A stretch of DNA of 64,000 nucleotides, from positions 62,001 through 126,000 of the forward strand of contig JAAYPC010000079.1 of the NCBI GenBank assembly GCA_012519985.1, given 5' to 3'. Source of the stretch: Fibrobacter sp. GTDB lineage: Bacteria > Fibrobacterota > Chitinivibrionia > Chitinivibrionales > Chitinispirillaceae. The notes beneath the pieces were generated by a model. That model worked only from the letters and a program-made list of their open reading frames with translations, was not told where the DNA came from and did not search any database. The stretch's first letter is position 1, and every line of letters starts with the position of its first letter. The position numbers and the translations under genes were made by a program. This document shows positions 1-8,660 of this stretch, piece after piece.

Positions 1-491
1 GTACAAAACTCATTTCCTGGAAGAGATTCATTGCAGACTCTGCATTTGAAAGAGGCTTTGGATGAAGAAAAAAGGTTATCATTAAGCACTGTCCAAGTGC
101 GCTTTTTTCTGCTAACAGAGACCGTCGCGTTTACATAAACCTGACCCTCAGGCAGTTTTGATCGTGGTATTTCAAAGATAAAAGCTAGAAGCTGATCATC
201 CAATGAATGCTTTATTTGGTGATCTGTCAGATTTTTAAACCTGAATAATTGTGGTGGAGCATTGCAAGTGGAAACAGCTATTGCTACTTCATTTACAGAG
301 ACAGGATAACGGTGAATATCGTTTATTAATAAAGCTACAGGAAGATCAGAGCCCGGACCGATTCGTCTGGGAAGGTCAAATGTGATTTCTGGTTCCCTGC
401 GATAAAGAAGGCTGGGGAAATGAGGAAAGAACCTGAAATGTATTTCTGCATACAGTAACAGAATCGGGAAATCGAAAAATGAAGGCAACAT
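1..491 (-). CDS. Partial protein of unknown function (5' part; runs off the left edge)
   Basis: The reverse strand is open from an ATG at 491 to the window edge, 163 codons without a stop. The protein begins MLPSFFDFPILLL, has a basic, aromatic segment near residues 20-32, then alternating hydrophobic stretches that suggest a beta-sandwich. The last visible part carries a CxxC pair (KCRVCNESLPG), possibly a metal site. I do not recognise the family. No Shine-Dalgarno sequence is visible before the ATG and the frame stays open upstream of it, so the start may lie further right. The unbroken frame and normal-looking composition are the main support for a real gene. Confidence 0.5.
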   Translation of the reverse strand, partial: MLPSFFDFPILLLYAEIHFRFFPHFPSLLYRREPEITFDLPRRIGPGSDLPVALLINDIHRYPVSVNEVAIAVSTCNAPPQLFRFKNLTDHQIKHSLDDQLLAFIFEIPRSKLPEGQVYVNATVSVSRKKRTWTVLNDNLFSSSKASFKCRVCNESLPGNEFC

Positions 492-1050
492 GAGATGAAA
501 AATAGCTACTTGGGCCAATTGGTTCAAACCAGTATTTCTACAATTGCGGGAGTCAGGAGGGGAGATGAATTAAAAAGGTAGTCTTGCGGCCACTCATACC
601 GATGGATCTTCTTTTTAGAGGTTATCCGATATTATTTTTGCCTGTCTGACTATTAGATCAGATATTAAGATAGGCCTAAATCGAACGATTCTTTTACGTG
701 ACTCACTTCGATCCATTGTTTATCGGCTGAAGTTTTTTGATCATATCACCTGGTAGATATGCTCTTCCTGTCTCCCATCCACCTTCCAATAGCAGGGCTG
801 ATTGAATGGTGAACCTGTTCTCCGAAGCCCTGCGAAGGACGAACCTGTTCTCCGAAGCCTTGCGAAGGACGAACAAAACTTCAGGACCGCTAGCCTAATG
901 GGCTCTATGCGATTCACGCAAAACAATCGTCCGGATCAGGTAGAAATTATTTTACTGAAGTACGGGTTGGGATATCCCGGATTCTTTTTTCCTTGTCCAG
1001 GTGCATTTCATCAGGTTCCAGAAAACTCTACACAATAAATCCGGCATACC
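492..1050. other. Intergenic region with a 30-bp tandem duplication
   Basis: About 560 bases between the minus-strand partial gene and tamB. It should contain promoters for both divergent genes, but I could not assign convincing -35/-10 boxes. A tandem repeat lies at 811-874. The short ORFs that cross it (741-926 minus, 802-1038 plus) have repeat-derived sequence and no recognisable motifs, so I do not call them genes. Confidence 0.6.
811..874. repeat. 30-bp direct tandem repeat, two copies
   Basis: Two contiguous copies (811-840 and 841-870) differ at one base (position 20 of the unit, c versus t). They are followed by the first four bases of a third copy. Each unit contains the cores GTTCTCCGAAG and TGCGAAGGAC. 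No inverted flanks or ORF of a mobile element are visible. Confidence 0.85.
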
Positions 1051-4000
1051 ATGAGAAAATGGAGATTTATTATCCGGCTGGGGATAATTTCAGCCGTCAT
1101 TATCATATCAATAGCTTTTTTTTGTGCTACCATCTATGGTGTTCTTCTGTTGCCTCCTGTGCAGAATTATGTCTGTGATATCGTAGAAAAAGAGCTGGAT
1201 TCACTTCTTGAGGGAAATGTTGAGATCGGAAGGATCAGATCAAATCTGCTCTCCAGGCTCGATATTCACGATTTAAAGGTTAGGGATAAAAGCGGACGTG
1301 AAGATTCCGTTTCGATTGATTATATCAGGGTACGATATAACATTCTGGCTCTTTTGAACCGGACAGTACACGTGGTTTCAGTCTTTGGGAGAGGGCTGAA
1401 TGCAACTCTTTCGGTTACAAACGATGGAGAGCTTAAGATACCGGTCTATCCGGATTCGGCATTGGTTGATTCGCTTATGAAAAAGGAGCCACCAAAAGAA
1501 CGGGGACGTGTGAATATTTCTCCAAAGAGCTCATCTCCGTGGAAAATGATAATTGGAAACGTCAGGTTAAACAATGTGAACGCTGTGTACAAAGACAGTT
1601 GCTTGCATTTTATGGGATCTGTAAGAGGTGCAAGAATAAGGGCCAGGTTTCCTGAAATTGATTCCATAAAGTTGGAGTTGCGGGTTCCTCAGGCGGAGTT
1701 TAGCAGTAATTGGTGGGAAGGGACTCTGGACACTATTGGCGGTAGTGCAATTTTACGTTTTAATCAGTTGAATCTACTGGAATCCTATGTGAAGGGATCT
1801 GGGACAGAAATTACCGGATGGGGCACGATTCCTTTTGATATGAAAGAAAGCTGGGATCTTCATGCCACTGTAAGCACAGAGATGGCACCGGTACTGGCAA
1901 TTCATGGATATGTTCCAGCTTTTAAACCTCAGGGGTCTCTATGGGCAGAGGCATCCTGGCAAGGAACTCTGGAAAACCCGATATTAAAATACAGAACTAC
2001 AGGTTCCGGGTTGAACTTTTATTCTTTTGACATCGATACCTTCCACCTTCAGGGGGGGTATGTAAACGATTTTGTGGCAAGCACACAAGGCAAGATCGTT
2101 TCGCAACTGGGGAAAATTACACTGGATGCGGGAATTCAGATCCCCCGGCTCATGAGGAGACCTTCTTTCGGTAAATATCAGGCAGACGTCTCCATTGATC
2201 AGGCCAGGCTGACATTACTAAAGGAAAAACTGGATCTGGATGAAAAGAACATACCTGGAAAAAAGGCTTTTGTCAAAGGGAAGATCAAAGGTACCGGTTT
2301 TGAAAGATTACCGGATTATGCGCTGTTAAGAATTGAAGCTGAAGATGAAATATTTGACAAAGATACCTTGAAGCTTTATACAGAACTTAATAACAGACAA
2401 TGGGTTATAAATGGAGAGCTGGGACGGGATTATATTGAAGGAAGTGGACGAATTCAGTCGAATCTGGCAGTCCATGGGAAGATTGCCGGTCAGATAGCTG
2501 ATGCAGCTTTTCTGAGCCAGTACTTTCTAAAGGAGAGAATCGATGGATCGGTGAAATTTGAATCATCCATTGATGGATTGATTGGAGATCCTTTTATTCA
2601 TTGTGCAATCAGAAGCAGGAATCTCAGGTGGCGTTCGGTAAGATCGGATGTTTTCAGTACTTCGGTTCAGTATGATGGAGATGAGCTTAATCTGGGATAC
2701 CTTCGTGCGAAGATCTCAGCAAATCTGGATACACTGGCGGATTTCTTTAAAATTGATGGAATAAGCGGATCGATGACTGCTGCTGTTAAGGCTTCGGGGC
2801 CGATCTCATCTCTGGATGTCTCAGCCATGGTTTCTGGAAAAGAAATCAATTACAAAGGATACAGGGCCGATTCTGTAAATGCCGATCTGAAAATTGATGC
2901 CTATGACCGGATAAGCTGGAGTAATGGTTATGTGTGTCTGGAAGGGACTCAGGTGAAAAGCAGGGGGAAGTTCACTGTTTCAAACATGCTGACAGATATC
3001 TCCCTTTCGGTACAAAAACAGGGACTGGAAAGCAACAAGAGAGCAGGAGAGATAAGTTTTAAGGGGTTGTTGGGGAAAGATTCGGTCAGCTCGGGGTTTA
3101 AAATTTCGAAGCTGGATATTTCTGCGATATCTCCCTGGTTTTCTTTTGACAGAAATTATAAGGGAGCATTGGATGCTCAGGGAAATTTCGAAGGAACCTG
3201 GAAGGCTTTTCAGGGAAAAGTAGAAGCCAGGCTGGATCAGCCGGGGTTTAAGGTACATCGCCTGGCTTCTATCGATTGTATACTGGGGATGGCAGATTCC
3301 CTGTTAACTGTAAAATCAATAATATTTCTGAAAGATTCCTCATCGCTGCTGCACCTGAATGCATCTTTACCGCTTTTACCATCAAAGGGGTGGGGGATTG
3401 ACATGATGGGTACAGAAGTCGCCAGGGTGGATCTTGCTGGTACCGGTGTAAATCTTGATGGGATTGCATTTATTCTTGACAGCAGCTCTATAGCCAATGG
3501 CGTTGGTAATGTAAAACTTAATATGTACAGTGATCAGGGTACCTGGGCTCTGAAAGGAACGGTTAAGATAGACGATGGAGTTTATCGTAACAGGAAACAG
3601 AGGGTTTCCATCAATAACTTAAGAATGGCAGCAACATTATCCGGAACGGTTTCGGATCCACTACTGGAATATGATGTTTTTTGTGGTTCTTCAAGAGTTC
3701 AGCATGGCAGTGCAGACAGTCTGTATTTAAAGGGATATTTGACTCTGGATACCTTTAAAGTGACAGGAAGCAAGTTCTGGTTCTCCCAAAACGGAACAGT
3801 GGAAGCCAGTGTGAAAGTTCCCCTGAAAAACATGGATTCACTGATGATTCAGCCTGGTTTTCAGACAGATTTCAACATTAACCGATTCCCTATGGTTAAT
3901 CTTTCACCCTTCATGACGGAGAACACTATCAGAAGCGGTGTGATCAATGGTAAAGGGGTAATAAAAATAACCGGAGGACGGCCTGTTCTTTCGGGCAACA

Positions 4001-5166
4001 TCAAAATGGAAGATGGACGGTTTGCCATTGAGGAGATGAATCCGGTAATCGGTCCTGTTGATGTGCAGCTTGTGATGCGCAGTGATTCGGTTATAGTGAA
4101 ACAACTAAGCGCGAAATGCGGAAAAGGGAAAATAAGGGGAGATGGATTTATAATCTGGAGCAGTTCTGGTTTGGAACAGATGAAAATAGATGTTATAAGT
4201 AAAGATGTACTGCTGGATTTCAGGGATCTAGCAGCGATCCGCATTCAGAATGGCAATCTTCGTTTTTCAAATAAAAATGATGGTGGTTTTCTGGTCAAAG
4301 GCAGTATTGATCTGGGAGACACCAGAGTAGTGAGAGATCTGAGACTGGCTGATTTGCTGGAGCAGGTACAGAAAAATAATATCAGTGTGCAGAAGGATCC
4401 GTTTCTGCAAAAACTGTCAATCATGGTAGAAGTTAAGCTGCTTGACAATTTGACAGTGGATATGAATCTTGGCGATTTTAAAATGGGCGGTGAGATTTCT
4501 ATAACAGGGACTGCAGAGAAACCTTCCTACACCGGAGAAATCAGAGTAAATGAAGGTTATATAAATTATCTCGATCGCAAATTCGAATTCACCAAAGGGA
4601 ATTTCTATAACTATGACCCTTACAAGATGGACCCGCTTCTGGATCTGGAGGCGGTGACCGAGATAGACATGATCTCACCAGCAGCAAAAGGGCAGCTTCA
4701 GACAATCGAGTCAGACACGATTTATTTGACAATAAGGGGAAGGATGAGTGAGCCGGAAGTGCGGTTATGGGCCAAGGATATGCCGTTAGATGAGGGTAAT
4801 ATTATAAGTATACTTACTCTAGGCCAGCCATTAGGGGCTGTAGGGGAGGACCTTGGAGAGAGGCTGAAAATCTTTGCACAGCAGAGCATAATTGGTTTTG
4901 GAACCAGGAAACTGGAACAGCTCCTGGGAATCGAAAAAATAGATCTCAAAGGTAATCTGTTTGATTTCGATTCTGAGCATAGTCCAACATTGAGTTTAAC
5001 CAAACGATTTTCCCCAAGATTTCTCCTTTCATACGAAACCGCCCTGGGTGATCTTACAAAACCAAAAGTGAGCGCGATGTTCCGTCTGACTAAGCATTTT
5101 TTTGTGGAGGGGCAGACAAGCATCGATAATCATGGACTGGACTTGCTTTTTAAATACAGCCGATGA
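1051..5166 (+). CDS. tamB: TamB-like translocation and assembly module protein (AsmA/DUF490 family)
   Basis: A 1371-residue protein with one N-terminal membrane anchor (about residues 6-30), then more than a thousand residues of repeating beta-strand sequence, and a C-terminal DUF490/TamB-type domain (about residues 1080-1371). E. coli TamB (about 1260 aa) has the same plan. Proteins of this family span the periplasm and work with an Omp85 partner in outer-membrane protein assembly or lipid transport. The next gene is that partner and overlaps the stop codon by ATGA (5163-5166), which implies translational coupling. The start is the ATG at 1051, just before the membrane segment; no strong ribosome binding site is seen. 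Family assignment is by architecture and context. Confidence 0.88.
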   Translation: MRKWRFIIRLGIISAVIIISIAFFCATIYGVLLLPPVQNYVCDIVEKELDSLLEGNVEIGRIRSNLLSRLDIHDLKVRDKSGREDSVSIDYIRVRYNILALLNRTVHVVSVFGRGLNATLSVTNDGELKIPVYPDSALVDSLMKKEPPKERGRVNISPKSSSPWKMIIGNVRLNNVNAVYKDSCLHFMGSVRGARIRARFPEIDSIKLELRVPQAEFSSNWWEGTLDTIGGSAILRFNQLNLLESYVKGSGTEITGWGTIPFDMKESWDLHATVSTEMAPVLAIHGYVPAFKPQGSLWAEASWQGTLENPILKYRTTGSGLNFYSFDIDTFHLQGGYVNDFVASTQGKIVSQLGKITLDAGIQIPRLMRRPSFGKYQADVSIDQARLTLLKEKLDLDEKNIPGKKAFVKGKIKGTGFERLPDYALLRIEAEDEIFDKDTLKLYTELNNRQWVINGELGRDYIEGSGRIQSNLAVHGKIAGQIADAAFLSQYFLKERIDGSVKFESSIDGLIGDPFIHCAIRSRNLRWRSVRSDVFSTSVQYDGDELNLGYLRAKISANLDTLADFFKIDGISGSMTAAVKASGPISSLDVSAMVSGKEINYKGYRADSVNADLKIDAYDRISWSNGYVCLEGTQVKSRGKFTVSNMLTDISLSVQKQGLESNKRAGEISFKGLLGKDSVSSGFKISKLDISAISPWFSFDRNYKGALDAQGNFEGTWKAFQGKVEARLDQPGFKVHRLASIDCILGMADSLLTVKSIIFLKDSSSLLHLNASLPLLPSKGWGIDMMGTEVARVDLAGTGVNLDGIAFILDSSSIANGVGNVKLNMYSDQGTWALKGTVKIDDGVYRNRKQRVSINNLRMAATLSGTVSDPLLEYDVFCGSSRVQHGSADSLYLKGYLTLDTFKVTGSKFWFSQNGTVEASVKVPLKNMDSLMIQPGFQTDFNINRFPMVNLSPFMTENTIRSGVINGKGVIKITGGRPVLSGNIKMEDGRFAIEEMNPVIGPVDVQLVMRSDSVIVKQLSAKCGKGKIRGDGFIIWSSSGLEQMKIDVISKDVLLDFRDLAAIRIQNGNLRFSNKNDGGFLVKGSIDLGDTRVVRDLRLADLLEQVQKNNISVQKDPFLQKLSIMVEVKLLDNLTVDMNLGDFKMGGEISITGTAEKPSYTGEIRVNEGYINYLDRKFEFTKGNFYNYDPYKMDPLLDLEAVTEIDMISPAAKGQLQTIESDTIYLTIRGRMSEPEVRLWAKDMPLDEGNIISILTLGQPLGAVGEDLGERLKIFAQQSIIGFGTRKLEQLLGIEKIDLKGNLFDFDSEHSPTLSLTKRFSPRFLLSYETALGDLTKPKVSAMFRLTKHFFVEGQTSIDNHGLDLLFKYSR

Positions 5167-6971
5167 GAAAAATGAAAAGAATAGCTATTTGTAGATGGGT
5201 TATTTTTTTAATTCTGGTTGGAATCCTCTCAGAGGTTTCGGCTAAAGCTGACGACTGGAGATTAAAGAAAATAACCATTACAGGAAACAAGACGTTTAAA
5301 ACCAGTGAACTCAAAACCTTGATGGGACTGAAAAAAAAGAGGTTTCTGAGATCGCCCCGATTTTCTTCATCAAAGTTGCGTTCAGATGTCTCATCGCTTA
5401 TTCGTTTTTACAGATCTCAGGGATTTTTTGCGGTTGATATTCATCGCAGCGTAAACAGAGATTCACTAAAGCACAGAGTTTATGTTGAATTATTTATCGA
5501 TGAAGGTGAGAGAACCAGAATAAGTGCAATAGACTTATCACAAAAGCGTTCAATACTGGAGACCTCGATCCTGACAAAACTTAAGAGTCAGCCACATTGT
5601 CCACTGCTTATGTCGGATCTTGATTCGGATGCCGATTTTCTTAAGTCTGAATTGGCTAACAAGGGATTTTTAAAGGCAAAGGTGGAATCTCAACTGGAAG
5701 TAGATTCATCAAAGAGTAATGCCAGGATTACTTTCATGATTAATGAAGGTCCTTTGATCAGTGTGGATACCATTATCTTGTCTGGAAACAAGCACGTTCA
5801 TTCCAGGGTGCTTACTCGTGAGTTGGATTTTGGTAAAGGCGACACCCTTACCATCAGAAAAATCCGCTCATCTGAGCAAAAACTCTACAAAACTAATCTG
5901 TTTAATTTTGCGCAGATCGAGCCGATTGTAGAAATCGATTCTTCAGGTGATAGTTCCATCTCTCAGAGCAGTTTCCCGGTGAAAGTGGCAGTGCAGCAGG
6001 CCGATTTTTTCCGCATTGAAGGTGGTGTGGGATATGGAACGGCTGATGGTCCAAGAGCTTCGCTTCGTACCTCTTACGCCAATGTCTTTCAGATTGGCCA
6101 TAGCCTGACCTTTAATGGCAAATACTCGGTTAAGCTGCAGAATGCAGAGATTGTTTATGGAGTCCCCTGGTTTTTAGGGCTTCCGCTCCAGTTTAACAAT
6201 ACGGCGTATCTGGAGCGTCATGATGACTATAAAGATACATACTATGGGGTTTTTCATGGAATAAGGTTCTCTGTTGGTCGCACAACGAAATTTAATCTGG
6301 CTTATCAGTTTCAACTTGATTGGGAAGAGATCAACCATCTGCGGGCTAAAAACGATAGTTATCTGCCTGAGCTTCCGACAAAAAGTATCGGGTTACGTGT
6401 TTCCTATGATTCCAGAAATAATCTTATAAATCCTTCTAAAGGGATACTAAACTCCTTTGAAACAGAAGTTTCCGGGTTGACCGGAAAGTCCAACCAGTTT
6501 ATGAAAATAACCGATGATTTCCGTTTATACTGGAAAGTCGGATCTGTAGTTGTTGGAAACGGGTTAAAGGTTGGTTGGATAAAGACATATGGACAGAGCA
6601 TAGCAATTCCACCTCAGGAGCGTTTTTATATTGGGGGAGCCAGATCGGTCAGGGGCTTTTCGGAGAATAACCTGAAAGTTGAGCTTCCCGGAGAGCTTCA
6701 GAGTTCCAATATAATGTTAACAGCTAATCTGCTTGATATCAGGATTCCACTATTTTGGTGGTTTCAGGGTGCTGCATTTATCGATGCTGGTAATGTCTGG
6801 CAGAGTGTTGGCTACGATAAAATATTTAAGGATCTTCGTTGGGCAGCAGGCCCTGGAATTCGTTTGAACACTCCGATTGCAGTGGCGCGGTTTGATGTTG
6901 GTTTTAAATTGAATCGCAAACCCGGTGAAGGTCTCTATGAATTGCATTTTGATTTGGGACAACCATTTTGA
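5163..6971 (+). CDS. tamA: Omp85-family outer-membrane assembly protein (TamA-like)
   Basis: A 602-residue protein with a signal peptide (about 1-29), at least two recognisable POTRA modules (around WRLKKITITGNKTFKTSELK near residue 31 and VDTIILSGNKHVHSRVL near 200), and a C-terminal 16-strand-type barrel. The barrel carries the family signature GGARSVRGF near residue 490, the L6 loop VRGF motif of Omp85 proteins. The last residues end in an aromatic (LGQPF), as in outer-membrane barrels. The length matches TamA (577 aa in E. coli) better than BamA (about 800 aa). The ATGA overlap with tamB supports a TamA-TamB pair. Confidence 0.88.
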   Translation: MRKMKRIAICRWVIFLILVGILSEVSAKADDWRLKKITITGNKTFKTSELKTLMGLKKKRFLRSPRFSSSKLRSDVSSLIRFYRSQGFFAVDIHRSVNRDSLKHRVYVELFIDEGERTRISAIDLSQKRSILETSILTKLKSQPHCPLLMSDLDSDADFLKSELANKGFLKAKVESQLEVDSSKSNARITFMINEGPLISVDTIILSGNKHVHSRVLTRELDFGKGDTLTIRKIRSSEQKLYKTNLFNFAQIEPIVEIDSSGDSSISQSSFPVKVAVQQADFFRIEGGVGYGTADGPRASLRTSYANVFQIGHSLTFNGKYSVKLQNAEIVYGVPWFLGLPLQFNNTAYLERHDDYKDTYYGVFHGIRFSVGRTTKFNLAYQFQLDWEEINHLRAKNDSYLPELPTKSIGLRVSYDSRNNLINPSKGILNSFETEVSGLTGKSNQFMKITDDFRLYWKVGSVVVGNGLKVGWIKTYGQSIAIPPQERFYIGGARSVRGFSENNLKVELPGELQSSNIMLTANLLDIRIPLFWWFQGAAFIDAGNVWQSVGYDKIFKDLRWAAGPGIRLNTPIAVARFDVGFKLNRKPGEGLYELHFDLGQPF

Positions 6972-7285
6972 GAATTTGGTTTCTTTTCTGAAATCACTAC
7001 TATTCCATAGCTGGTTAATTAAGCTTTTTTGGTGTTCTGAACAGCAATAACGGAGTTCCGAACTGCGTTCACGAAGTTCCAAACAGCGATGACGAACCCG
7101 ACCTTTCGAGTTCTGAACTCGGCATTTGGAGTTTGTGGCTTATAAAGGAGGTGGAAACTGAAGTTCAAAGAGAGCAGAAAAAATGCTGACCTAACTTTGC
7201 CCTTGCTAAGTAAGTATAAGGGAGCGCTTTCAGCGAGGGACCTTACTTGAAAAAGTCTGTAATTCTGAGCGCTTCCGGGAACTAC
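6972..7285. other. Convergent intergenic region with repeats and a hairpin
   Basis: About 310 bases between the converging tamA and obgE genes. It contains the 21-bp-period array at 7034-7130. It also holds a dyad with arms AAGTAAG (7208-7214) and CTTACTT (7242-7248) and a smaller CGCT/AGCG stem inside. No T-run follows on either strand, so it is not a classic intrinsic terminator. No gene is seen. Confidence 0.5.
7034..7130. repeat. Degenerate 21-bp-period array with GTTCnGAAC dyads
   Basis: Units start at 7034, 7055, 7076 and 7110. The first three follow each other every 21 bases and the fourth comes after a 13-base remnant (7097-7109). Each unit begins with a GTTC(C/T)GAAC-like palindrome (third copy GTTCCAAAC) and ends in a purine-rich CGGA, CGAA or TGGA. 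Between these the sequence has diverged. The region is non-coding. Confidence 0.7.
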
Positions 7286-8269
7286 TCATTCGTTTTCTTC
7301 TTTAACACTAACAACCATGCTGTAAAGTCTCTTTAAGACTGTATCTATTCCTTCTCCGGTTGCAGCGCTCATGGTTAACCAGTCTTGCGGCAGTTTCAGG
7401 TGAGAGTCAGAAGGGAGCAGGTCCGATTTCGAAAGAATAAAACATTTCGGTTTAGATACCAGTTCCTGACTGTAATGTGCAAGTTCATTCAGAAGAATAT
7501 CTGCATCGGCGAGCGGATCAGTGGAGGTCGCTTCTACGAGTATGGCCAGGATTTTGGTTCGCTCAATATGTCGTAAAAACCGAATCCCTAGGCCTTTGCC
7601 TTTATGACAATCTTCGATCAGACCTGGAATGTCAGCCACTATGAAAGAATCGTAACCACCGGCCATTTTCACTATTCCCAGATTGGGGCTGGTGGTGGTG
7701 AAAGGGTAATCGGCAATTTTTGGTCTGGCTTTTGAGATTTTGGAAAGGAAAGTGGATTTGCCAGCATTAGGTCTGCCTACCAGACCCACATCTGCCAACA
7801 TTTTCAGTACTAATCTGAGATTTTTTTCCTCTCCTGGTTTTCCTGGTTCTGAGTGATCAGGATTGGGATTTCTGGATGACACCAGAGTACCGTTGCCTCT
7901 GCCTCCTCTGCCTCCTTTGGCAATGATTACCGGGGTTTCTTCCTGCAAGCAATCTATTAACAGATCACCACTATCCTTATCATAGATAACGGTGCCCAGA
8001 GGAACTTTAATGGTGATGTCCTCACCACTTCTACCTGCTTTATTTGAGCCTTTTCCGTGAGCCCCGCGTTCCGCTTTATACTGTTGATGATAGGCTATAT
8101 CCTGAAGTGTATGGATCTGTCTTGAGCCGATTACATAGATATGCCCTCCACGGCCTCCATCGCCTCCATCAGGTTTTCCTTTAGGTTTGTATTTTAGACG
8201 CTCATAAGAGAAGCATCCGTTTCCACCATCTCCTGCTTTTACGAATATCGTGGTTTCATCAATAAACAT
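7286..8269 (-). CDS. obgE: GTPase Obg/CgtA
   Basis: A 327-residue protein. The N-terminal Obg fold (residues 1-160) is glycine-rich (GDGGNGC, DGGDGGRGG, KGGRGGRGN). The G domain has G1 GRPNAGKST (165-173), G3 DIPG (213-216), G4 SKSD (280-283) and G5 SAAT (301-304). Obg binds the 50S subunit and acts in ribosome assembly and stress control. The protein stops soon after G5, so it lacks the C-terminal extensions seen in E. coli (390 aa) or Gram-positive Obg. It lies 26 nt after the fmdB-type gene. An AAGGA sequence precedes the ATG. Confidence 0.95.
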   Translation of the reverse strand: MFIDETTIFVKAGDGGNGCFSYERLKYKPKGKPDGGDGGRGGHIYVIGSRQIHTLQDIAYHQQYKAERGAHGKGSNKAGRSGEDITIKVPLGTVIYDKDSGDLLIDCLQEETPVIIAKGGRGGRGNGTLVSSRNPNPDHSEPGKPGEEKNLRLVLKMLADVGLVGRPNAGKSTFLSKISKARPKIADYPFTTTSPNLGIVKMAGGYDSFIVADIPGLIEDCHKGKGLGIRFLRHIERTKILAILVEATSTDPLADADILLNELAHYSQELVSKPKCFILSKSDLLPSDSHLKLPQDWLTMSAATGEGIDTVLKRLYSMVVSVKEENE

Positions 8270-8295
8270 TAAAAAGGATTCCTTAGCAGTTAAAA

Positions 8296-8565
8296 TCAGG
8301 CAGAAGAACTTTTGCTGGAAGAGGTCGATGCTGTTGAGGTAGAACTGCTCTCAGAACTGGCTGAACGTTTATATGAATCAGAACGGTAATCGGTAATATA
8401 GAAACCACTTCCCTTGAATAAAAAACCGGCGCCTGGAGAAAAAAGTCTTTTTACCACACCATCACAACCCGGCTTTTTGCAAGATGTTAATGGCTTTGCA
8501 CTGATACTCTGGAACTCTTCAAAGACAAGACCACATTTCTGGCATTTATACTCATATGTCGGCAT
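8296..8565 (-). CDS. FmdB-family zinc ribbon protein
   Basis: An 89-residue protein beginning MPTYEYKCQKCG, the hallmark of the FmdB/CxxC_CXXC_SSSS family. Two CxxC-type pairs (YKCQKCG and SCKKPGC) would bind zinc. The tail is very rich in serine and threonine. The function of the family is unknown; the name comes from a regulator next to formamidase genes. I chose the ATG at 8565 over the upstream in-frame ATG at 8592 because the family always starts MPTYEY and because an AGGAG ribosome binding site lies 9 nt before 8565, inside the longer ORF. The gene sits between rimO and obgE in one operon. Confidence 0.85.
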   Translation of the reverse strand: MPTYEYKCQKCGLVFEEFQSISAKPLTSCKKPGCDGVVKRLFSPGAGFLFKGSGFYITDYRSDSYKRSASSESSSTSTASTSSSKSSSA

Positions 8566-8660
8566 ACGCAGCAACTCCTTTAATACCAACAAAAAATTTA
8601 CTCACTAAATACCGGCGTATTCAGGTCTTGAAAAATAATAACTTTTAAAAGAATAAGCAA

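Noticed and set aside
7208-7248. Intrinsic terminator between tamA and obgE
   Set aside because: The AAGTAAG/CTTACTT stem lacks a T-run on either strand and has a large loop.
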